Shown here piece after piece: positions 15,251 through 20,630 of a stretch of DNA of 20,630 bases. The stretch covers positions 1-20,630 of the forward strand of contig JACQTM010000343.1 in the NCBI GenBank assembly GCA_016210825.1, written 5' to 3'. The notes under the pieces are model-generated. The model was not told where the DNA came from. It did not search any database and saw only the letters and a list, made by a program, of their open reading frames with translations. Every line of letters starts with the position of its first letter. Positions within the stretch are counted from its first letter, which is position 1. Made by a program: the position numbers and the translations under genes. The stretch is from Hyphomicrobiales bacterium (GTDB lineage Bacteria > Pseudomonadota > Alphaproteobacteria > Rhizobiales > Xanthobacteraceae).

Positions 15251-15279
15251 CTTATAGTCAGGACGATCACGGGCGTCAA
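15251..15279 (-). promoter_or_regulatory. rpsT: Sigma-70-type promoter of rpsT
   Basis: On the minus strand TTGACG (15279-15274) and TATAAG (15256-15251) are separated by exactly 17 bp. This is the best promoter match in the window and fits strong expression of a ribosomal protein. Transcription would begin near 15244, giving a ~90-base leader. Confidence 0.75.
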
Positions 15280-15311
15280 CATTATGACAACGTAGGCGCC
15301 AATTGTCGCGC

Positions 15312-16208
15312 TCAGGCGACGCGTTTTGCCCTTGCGGCGTCATAGCCGGCGATGACGGACGCGCGCTCGGCCGCGGGAAAAGGTGCGAGCGGCGGTTGCA
15401 CGCGTGACCAGGCCTGATCGCCGTGAATATGGGCGAGCAGTGCCTTGATGCCTGAAACAAGCGCCTTGCCGTCGAACAATTTACGGATCGCGACCGCGGT
15501 TTCGAGCGCGGCGGCATCACCGCCATGATAGGCGCGGGCACAAAGATCGGCATTGAGATTGGCGGTGGCCGAGATGCAACCGGCGAAGGTTCCAGCGCGC
15601 GCTTCCATCAGGGCAGCTTCCGTGGATGGAAAGACATCGAAATCCGGCGCAATCGACGCGACTTCCCGTGCGAATGGCATATCGCCGGACGAATCCTTCA
15701 ATCCGACGATACGTGCGCCGAAAGCCTCACGCAGACGGCGAATCAGCTTGACGTGCCAGGGCAAGCCCGACAGCGCAGGAAAATGATAGAGATAAATCGG
15801 TATCGGCTTGTCGGCGGTAGCTTTGACGATCGCATCGACATAGGCCACCAGTCCATCGTCAGGCACACCCTTGTAATAGAAAGGCGGCAAAATCAGTGCG
15901 CCAGCAAAACCGAGTTCGGCGGCATGCCGCGTGAGCGCCACGGCGTCTGCCGTCGCGGCGGCGCCCGTTCCGACCATCAGGCGGCTCATCGGCAATCCGG
16001 CTTTGCGATAGGCGCTCATCAGGTCCTGGCGCGCAGCGAGCGGGAACGAAACTGCCTCGCCGGTGGTGCCGAGAACGTTGAGACCGTCGCAGCCATTGGC
16101 GAGAAGATAGCGCGCAAGGGCGAGCGAACGGATCTGATCGGGCGCCCCCGTCGCATCAATGGCGGTTGCGATTGCGGCGATTACCCCCTTCATACGGGAT
16201 TTGTTCAC
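15312..16208 (-). CDS. DapA-family Schiff-base aldolase/lyase (not a typical dihydrodipicolinate synthase)
   Basis: A 298-residue TIM-barrel class-I aldolase that forms a Schiff base with pyruvate or a related keto acid. GTTGE (47-51), tyrosines 111-112, Y141 in YLYHFPALSG and the Schiff-base lysine K171 in IVGLKDSSGD are present. DHDPS enzymes carry an arginine five residues after the catalytic tyrosine (Y133/R138 in E. coli). Here that position is L146, as in N-acetylneuraminate lyase-type members (PALSG). Lysine biosynthesis is therefore unlikely, and a 2-keto-3-deoxy acid or hydroxy-keto acid aldolase fits better. GTG 16208 follows AGGAACGAG; ATG 16193 is an alternative. It is cotranscribed with maeB, 33 bp downstream of it. 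Confidence 0.83.
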   Translation of the reverse strand: MNKSRMKGVIAAIATAIDATGAPDQIRSLALARYLLANGCDGLNVLGTTGEAVSFPLAARQDLMSAYRKAGLPMSRLMVGTGAAATADAVALTRHAAELGFAGALILPPFYYKGVPDDGLVAYVDAIVKATADKPIPIYLYHFPALSGLPWHVKLIRRLREAFGARIVGLKDSSGDMPFAREVASIAPDFDVFPSTEAALMEARAGTFAGCISATANLNADLCARAYHGGDAAALETAVAIRKLFDGKALVSGIKALLAHIHGDQAWSRVQPPLAPFPAAERASVIAGYDAARAKRVA

Positions 16209-16223
16209 GGCTCTCGTTCCTTT

Positions 16224-16238
16224 CTCATCCGCGATGAG
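16224..16238. promoter_or_regulatory. Short hairpin in the maeB-aldolase spacer
   Basis: CTCATC-CGC-GATGAG, a perfect 6-bp stem, lies between the maeB stop and the aldolase Shine-Dalgarno sequence. It may tune message stability or coupling. No U-run follows it, so it is not a terminator. Confidence 0.35.
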
Positions 16239-16241
16239 GAA

Positions 16242-18524
16242 TCAGCCGCTAACATTAAACGCGGCAAGCGCAGCCATGTTGACAAGGTTGGAATCCTTAG
16301 CACCGAGCTGGACAATCTGTACCGGCCGATCGAGCCCGACCAAGATCGGACCGATCACTGTCGCGCCGCCGAGCTCCTGCAGGAGTTTCGTTGAGATCGA
16401 GGCGGAATGGAACGCCGGCATGACGAGAACGTTCGCGGGTCCCGTCAACCGGCAAAACGGATAGGCTGCGGCGGCATCCGGATTGAGCGCGACATCGGCC
16501 GCCATTTCGCCGTCAAACTCGAAATCGACGCGGCGCTGATCAAGAATGCGAACCGCTTCCTGGACGCGCGCGGTGCGTTCGCCGGGGGGATGACCGAAGG
16601 TGGAAAAGGCGAGCAACGCAAGTCGCGGTTCGTATCCAAGCCTGCGCGCGACACCCGCGGCCTCGACTGCGATATCGGCAATCTCGTCGGCGTCGGGCAT
16701 CTCGGTGACCGCGGTGTCCGCCACGAGAACCGTACGTCCGCGCGCCAGCACCAGCGAGACGCCGATGACGCGGTGTCCTGGTTTGGCGTCGATGCAACGG
16801 CGCACATCGTCGAGCGCAACGGAGAAATTACGCGTGACGCCCGTTACCATGGCGTCGGCGTCGCCGAGCGAGACCATACAGCAAGCGAAATGATTGCGGT
16901 CCTGGTTCACAAGGCGTTGGCAGTCGCGGAACAGATAACCTTTGCGCTGCAGCCGCTCATAGAGAAAGGCGGCGTATTCGGCGTTGCGCGTGGACAAGGC
17001 GGCGTTGACGATTCCGATATTCCCGGCGCCGATATCGATGCCGAGATTACGCGCCGTTTCGCGCACGCGATCCTCGCGGCCAACAAGCAGCGCCGTGCCG
17101 AGGCCCTGATGGGCGAAGCTAGCAGCAGCGCGGATCACCTGCTCTTCCTCGCCTTCGGCGAAGACGACACGGCGGGGCTGGCGGCGTAGCCGTTCGAACA
17201 CCCGCTGCAGGACGCCGGCGATTGGGTCGCGCCGATTGCGCAATTGCTGGCGATAAGCGTCCATGTCGACGATCGGCTTGCGCGCGACGCTGGTGTCCAT
17301 CGCCGCCTTCGCCACCGCGGGCGGCACGAAGGAGATCAAGCGCGGATCGAACGGCACCGGGATAATGTATTCGGGGCCGTATTTCGGCCGTGTGCCGTAA
17401 GCAGCGGCAACTTCGTCGGGAACATCCTCACGGGCGAGTTCGGCCAGCGCGCGCGCTGCCGCAATTTTCATCTCCATGTTGATGGTGGTCGCGCGCACGT
17501 CGAGCGCACCGCGGAAAATATAGGGAAATCCGAGCACGTTGTTGATCTGGTTCGGATAGTCGGATCGGCCCGTCGCCATGATCGCGTCGGAGCGCACTTC
17601 GGCCACTTCCTCCGGCGTGATTTCGGGATCGGGATTGGCCATGGCGAAGATGATCGGTTTGTCCGCCATGGATTTCACCATGGCTTGATTGACCGCGCCC
17701 TTGGCGGAGAGGCCGAAGAAGACGTCGGCACCGGCGAGCGCATCTGCCAGCGAACGGGATTTTGTCTTCGCCGCAAAGCCCGACTTCCATTGATTCATGC
17801 CTTCCTTGCGGCCCTCGTAGATGACGCCTTTGGTGTCGCAAAGGATCAGGTTTTCCGGCCGAATGCCGATGGCGCGCAGCAATTCGAGGCAGGCGATGCC
17901 AGCCGCGCCAGCGCCGTTGCACACGAGTTTGGTCGTCGCGATCTCGCGGCCGGTCAGGTCGAGCGCGTTCATAAGTCCCGCGGCGGCAATGATCGCGGTA
18001 CCGTGCTGGTCATCGTGGAACACCGGGATATCGAGCAGCTCGCGCAGCTTCTGCTCGATGATGAAGCATTCCGGCGCCTTGATGTCCTCGAGGTTGATGG
18101 CGCCCCAACTCTTGCCGAGCAGCTTCACGCAATTGATGATTTCGTCGGGGTCCTCGGAGGAGACCTCGAGATCGATCGAATCGATGTCGGCGAAGCGTTT
18201 GAACAGCACCGCCTTGCCTTCCATCACTGGCTTTGCCGCCAGCGCGCCGCGATTGCCAAGCCCAAGGATCGCGGTGCCGTTGGTGATGACCGCGACGAAA
18301 TTACCCTTCGTTGTATAATCGTAGGCGCGGCTCGGGTCCTCGGCGATCGCCAGCACCGGCACGGCGACGCCCGGCGAATACGCGAGCGAAAGGTCGCGCT
18401 GGGTCGCCATCGGTTTGGTGGCGACGACTTCAAGCTTTCCTGGCCGGCCCTGCGAATGAAAAAGTAATGCTTCTTGGTCGGTAAAGATGGGCCGCGAACC
18501 ACGGCCGCTGGATGAGACGGACAT
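16242..18524 (-). CDS. maeB: NADP-dependent malic enzyme with C-terminal phosphotransacetylase-like domain
   Basis: A 760-residue MaeB-type enzyme converting malate to pyruvate and CO2 with NADP reduction, feeding gluconeogenesis, NADPH and acetyl-CoA supply. The malic domain has AYSPGVAVP (Y49), AAKPVMEGKAVLFK (98-109), NLEDIKAP with E145/D146, and FHDDQHGTA with D171. The nucleotide fold has NGAGAAG (202-208). From about residue 430 the protein continues as a phosphate-acetyltransferase-like domain (RRVVFAEGEEEQVIRAA onward). In characterised MaeB proteins this domain is regulatory, binding acetyl-CoA, rather than a working transacetylase. The start at 18524 follows AGGAG by 6 bases. The aldolase is 33 bp downstream in the same operon. 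Both supply or use C3 keto acids. Confidence 0.96.
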   Translation of the reverse strand: MSVSSSGRGSRPIFTDQEALLFHSQGRPGKLEVVATKPMATQRDLSLAYSPGVAVPVLAIAEDPSRAYDYTTKGNFVAVITNGTAILGLGNRGALAAKPVMEGKAVLFKRFADIDSIDLEVSSEDPDEIINCVKLLGKSWGAINLEDIKAPECFIIEQKLRELLDIPVFHDDQHGTAIIAAAGLMNALDLTGREIATTKLVCNGAGAAGIACLELLRAIGIRPENLILCDTKGVIYEGRKEGMNQWKSGFAAKTKSRSLADALAGADVFFGLSAKGAVNQAMVKSMADKPIIFAMANPDPEITPEEVAEVRSDAIMATGRSDYPNQINNVLGFPYIFRGALDVRATTINMEMKIAAARALAELAREDVPDEVAAAYGTRPKYGPEYIIPVPFDPRLISFVPPAVAKAAMDTSVARKPIVDMDAYRQQLRNRRDPIAGVLQRVFERLRRQPRRVVFAEGEEEQVIRAAASFAHQGLGTALLVGREDRVRETARNLGIDIGAGNIGIVNAALSTRNAEYAAFLYERLQRKGYLFRDCQRLVNQDRNHFACCMVSLGDADAMVTGVTRNFSVALDDVRRCIDAKPGHRVIGVSLVLARGRTVLVADTAVTEMPDADEIADIAVEAAGVARRLGYEPRLALLAFSTFGHPPGERTARVQEAVRILDQRRVDFEFDGEMAADVALNPDAAAAYPFCRLTGPANVLVMPAFHSASISTKLLQELGGATVIGPILVGLDRPVQIVQLGAKDSNLVNMAALAAFNVSG

Positions 18525-18626
18525 TGTTACTCCTGAATACCGGCGGGCCCGGTGCCTGACGTTAGCGGATGGAAAGCCGATAGCTCAAGGCGCGTCTACG
18601 GGGCGTCCGACCGTGAATCGGGTGCG

Positions 18627-18639
18627 GTATGTTGCATAC
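18627..18639. promoter_or_regulatory. Palindrome GTATG-TTG-CATAC upstream of maeB
   Basis: A perfect 5-bp-arm inverted repeat with a 3-bp centre in the 194-bp divergent gap between maeB (starts 18524) and the small membrane protein (18719). It is about 100 bp upstream of either start, so it could be an operator for one or both. Confidence 0.3.
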
Positions 18640-18718
18640 GAATGACGATTGAATGGGAGTCGTCCGCAGGCTAATCGATTGGGTGGCAACTTTCACCACG
18701 ACGGAAGACAACGACGCC

Positions 18719-19039
18719 ATGATTCGCGGTTTCCTGCGCTTTTTCGGCCTTCTGTTCTTGGCGGGGGCTTTCATTTTCCTGATCTACGACGGCACGAAGT
18801 CGATCGCGGATCACGCAATTTACGTAACCCCGCTGGGTTATGTCTGGGCATCCGTGCACCAGAACAGCCTGTTGCTGCTGCAACCGGCGATCGAGCGTCA
18901 TGTCGCCGTCTGGCTCTGGAATCCGGTGATCCAAACCATCCTGGAACAACCGATGTGGCTCGTACTCGGCATCGTAGGGGTGATTTTGATCCTGCTCGGC
19001 CGCAAGAAAAAGAAGCTGATCGGCTACGCCCGCGATTAG
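18719..19039 (+). CDS. Small two-helix membrane protein of unknown function
   Basis: A 106-residue protein with a hydrophobic segment near residues 6-24 (RFFGLLFLAGAFIFLIYDG), a central amphipathic part, a second segment near 78-96 (WLVLGIVGVILILLG), and a basic tail RKKKKLIGYARD. This layout matches a conserved alphaproteobacterial membrane protein often annotated as 'PetM family of cytochrome b6f subunit 7' (from memory, not a search). That label is unlikely to be functional. ATG 18719 begins right at the helix, with a weak GGAAG 12 bases before it. An ATG at 18653 would add 22 residues. It diverges from maeB, and msrA follows 132 bp later. Confidence 0.7.
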   Translation: MIRGFLRFFGLLFLAGAFIFLIYDGTKSIADHAIYVTPLGYVWASVHQNSLLLLQPAIERHVAVWLWNPVIQTILEQPMWLVLGIVGVILILLGRKKKKLIGYARD

Positions 19040-19171
19040 CGGGATTGATCCTAATCCTGATCGCGCGCGCGTGATATGGACGCGACCGCACCTTGACGAG
19101 ATGTGATCGCGATCGGCGATGCAGGGTTCCATGCTTCGGCATATATTCGGCGCACACGAGGAGATCGCCTT

Positions 19172-19834
19172 ATGTTCATGTTTAAGAAATCCGCGACCAT
19201 GCCGGCGCCGGGCAAGGCAATGCCTGGGCGGCCAACGCCCATTGCCACGGCTGAAAAGCATTTCATCAATGGCAACCCGCTCAAAGGGCCGTATCCGGCG
19301 GGCCATGCGAAGGCCATGTTCGGCATGGGTTGCTTCTGGGGCGCCGAGCGAAAGTTCTGGGAGCTCGGCGATGGCGTCTTCATCACCGCGGTGGGATATG
19401 CCGCGGGCATGACGCCGAATCCGAGTTATGAGGAGGTTTGCAGCGGCCAAACCGGACACAACGAGGTTGTTCTCGTCGTCTACGATCCGAACAAGATCTC
19501 ATACGAGATCCTGCTTAAAACATTTTGGGAGAACCACAATCCCACCCAAGGCATGCGCCAGGGCAACGATGTCGGTACCCAATATCGCTCCGGTGTTTAT
19601 GCGTTCACACCAGCGCAGCGCAAGGCTGCGGAAGCCTCAAAGGCGATGTACGAGAAGGCGCTTGCCGGCCGGCGCTTCGGCCCGGTGACGACGGAAATTC
19701 TCGACGCGCCGGAATTCTATTTCGCGGAAGGCTATCACCAGCAATATCTCGCCAAGAATCCGATGGGTTATTGCGGGCTCGGCGGCACCGGCGTGGCTTG
19801 CGCGATCGGAACCGGGGTCACCGCCGCGCATTAG
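19172..19834 (+). CDS. msrA: Peptide methionine sulfoxide reductase MsrA
   Basis: A 220-residue enzyme that reduces methionine-S-sulfoxide in proteins, repairing oxidative damage. The catalytic cysteine is C54 in MGCFWGAERKFWEL. Further motifs are VGYAAGMTPNPSYEEVCSG, GHNEVV, WENHNPTQ, GTQYRS and FYFAEGYHQQYLAKNP. The C-terminal NPMGYCGLGGTGVAC contains C201 and C210, the resolving cysteines in the E. coli-like three-cysteine mechanism (C51, C198, C206 there). GAGGAG 7 bases before the ATG at 19172 fixes the start; a further upstream ATG at 19103 has none. No N-terminal signal is visible, so it is cytoplasmic. A strong hairpin downstream (19866) probably ends its transcript. Confidence 0.96.
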   Translation: MFMFKKSATMPAPGKAMPGRPTPIATAEKHFINGNPLKGPYPAGHAKAMFGMGCFWGAERKFWELGDGVFITAVGYAAGMTPNPSYEEVCSGQTGHNEVVLVVYDPNKISYEILLKTFWENHNPTQGMRQGNDVGTQYRSGVYAFTPAQRKAAEASKAMYEKALAGRRFGPVTTEILDAPEFYFAEGYHQQYLAKNPMGYCGLGGTGVACAIGTGVTAAH

Positions 19835-19865
19835 GTTCCGTATGTTCTAGGCCAGTCAATCAGCG

Positions 19866-19890
19866 CCGCGGGAAGCTCAGCTTTCCGCGG
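19866..19890 (+). terminator. Strong hairpin after msrA, likely terminator
   Basis: CCGCGGGAAGC, loop TCA, GCTTTCCGCGG form an 11-bp stem with a single G-T wobble, 31 bp after the msrA stop. What follows (TGTGCGTTTG) is only moderately T-rich, so termination efficiency is uncertain. It might instead act in the leader of the next gene. Confidence 0.55.
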
Positions 19891-19961
19891 TGTGCGTTTG
19901 TCGATCAATTGGGTTTGCCGCCTTCAGTATGAAAGCTTCATTGAACGCGAGGAGGTGATTA

Positions 19962-20489
19962 ATGCGTGCTTTGGAATTGCTCATCGAAACTATCATTTTC
20001 AACAGCCGCTGGATTCTGGCGCCGTTCTATATCGGGCTGGTTATTGGTCTTGTTCTCTTGTTTGTCCATTTCAGCATCGAACTCACCGCGTTCATCCTGA
20101 AGATCCACATCGCGGGTGAAAGCGAGGTGATCCTCGGGATTCTTGGGCTCATCGATCTTGTCTTCGTCGGTAATCTGGTCCTGATCGTTATTTTCTCCGG
20201 CTATGAGAACTTCGTCTCGAAAATCGAAGCCAGCGAGCGTGACCGGCCGGACTGGATGACAAAAGTCGACTTCGGCGGCTTGAAGCAGAAACTGATGACC
20301 TCGATCGTTGCGATTTCGGCCATTCAGCTGCTCAAGGCTTTCATGAATGTCGATCAGTACAGCACCACCAAGCTGACATGGGTGACTGTAATCCACGTTG
20401 TGTTCCTGTTTTCGCTACTCGCCGTTACACTGTCGGACCGGCTTGGCGAAGCCACGAAGCACTCGAGCGAAACACGCCGGCGCAAATGA
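19962..20489 (+). CDS. UPF0114 (YqhA-type) membrane protein
   Basis: A 175-residue integral membrane protein of uncharacterised family UPF0114 (TIGR00645). It starts RALELLIETIIFNSRWILAP and has hydrophobic segments near residues 15-40, 55-80 (ILGILGLIDLVFVGNLVLIV), 105-125 and 140-160. The central SGYENFVSKIEASERDRPDW loop and KVDFGGLKQKL are family-typical. GGAGGTGA, a perfect anti-Shine-Dalgarno match, lies 3 bases before the ATG at 19962. The biochemical role of the family is not established. It follows msrA on the same strand but is separated by a strong hairpin, so it may have its own promoter. Confidence 0.88.
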   Translation: MRALELLIETIIFNSRWILAPFYIGLVIGLVLLFVHFSIELTAFILKIHIAGESEVILGILGLIDLVFVGNLVLIVIFSGYENFVSKIEASERDRPDWMTKVDFGGLKQKLMTSIVAISAIQLLKAFMNVDQYSTTKLTWVTVIHVVFLFSLLAVTLSDRLGEATKHSSETRRRK

Positions 20490-20539
20490 TCGGCGGTAGC
20501 CGATTGATGCGGGCAGTCTGGGACGCCGGTGAGGAATTC

Positions 20540-20570
20540 TTAACCATACGCGGCGTTAATCGGGCTTAAC
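20540..20570. promoter_or_regulatory. TTAA-rich cluster resembling CtrA half-sites
   Basis: TTAACCAT (20540-20547) matches the CtrA half-site seen in alphaproteobacteria. GTTAA-TCGGGC-TTAAC (20555-20570) is an inverted repeat with a 6-bp centre, whereas the full CtrA consensus is TTAA-N7-TTAA. The last 140 bp of the window has no confident gene. Confidence 0.3.
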
Positions 20571-20630
20571 TTTTTCGAGCCCGGATTCGTGCGATGCGGC
20601 CAAGCCGCTTTACTTGCCGCCTTTTCGTAA

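Noticed and set aside
15525..16394. 289-codon plus-strand frame across the aldolase and the end of maeB
   Set aside because: It is antisense to two well-supported genes and has no domain signature.
17244..18467. Long open frame (407 codons) on the plus strand inside maeB
   Set aside because: It is antisense to the clear maeB reading frame; long opposite-strand frames are common in GC-rich coding DNA. The translation is rich in Arg, His and Asp with no recognisable domain.
20610..20630. Possible C-terminal end (LRKGGK, stop) of a minus-strand gene entering from the right
   Set aside because: Only six codons are visible, next to a small GCGGC-CAA-GCCGC hairpin; too little to call.

Overview
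The window is alphaproteobacterial chromosome, most likely from Hyphomicrobiales (Rhizobiales), near Bradyrhizobiaceae/Xanthobacteraceae-type bacteria. The evidence is the gene set dnaA-dnaN-recF-gyrB with rpsT upstream of dnaA, a PfkB kinase of the rhizobial 'adenosine kinase' type, a MaeB-type malic enzyme fused to a phosphotransacetylase domain, and high-GC codon use. This taxonomic reading is inference from protein sequence. No mobile element, CRISPR array, rRNA or tRNA was seen.

Layout, left to right. Positions 1-319 (minus) hold the start of murJ, the lipid II flippase. It diverges from an adenosine-kinase-like gene (470-1471, plus), followed by an exported metallo-beta-lactamase-fold protein (1594-2445) and a small GIY-YIG-like protein (2693-3046). 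Next comes a likely metabolic module: an MFS transporter (3052-4230, minus) diverging from a Rieske oxygenase alpha subunit (4383-5693), with a glutamine-synthetase-like ligase (5718-7205) 24 bp behind the oxygenase. The shared promoter region carries a 9-bp direct repeat.

The replication block is all on the minus strand and is read right to left: dnaA (13795-12368), dnaN, recF, gyrB (ending 7220). gyrB has its own 246-bp AT-rich upstream region with three copies of a GATC-centred motif. Upstream of dnaA lies about 1 kb without a convincing gene. It holds hairpins in the dnaA leader, an orphan plus-strand terminator, a short ORF with a good Shine-Dalgarno sequence, a 10-bp inverted repeat and the rpsT terminator. 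rpsT (15152-14886) has a near-consensus promoter and a strong leader hairpin. Further upstream, maeB and a DapA-family aldolase form a two-gene minus-strand operon.

On the right, on the plus strand, are a small two-helix membrane protein, msrA (peptide methionine sulfoxide reductase) and a UPF0114 (YqhA-type) membrane protein. The last ~140 bp holds TTAA-rich, CtrA-like motifs.

Most genes are ordinary core functions. The least explained parts are the MFS/Rieske/GS-like module, the dnaA-rpsT interval, and the DapA-family enzyme, which lacks the substrate-binding arginine of true dihydrodipicolinate synthases.
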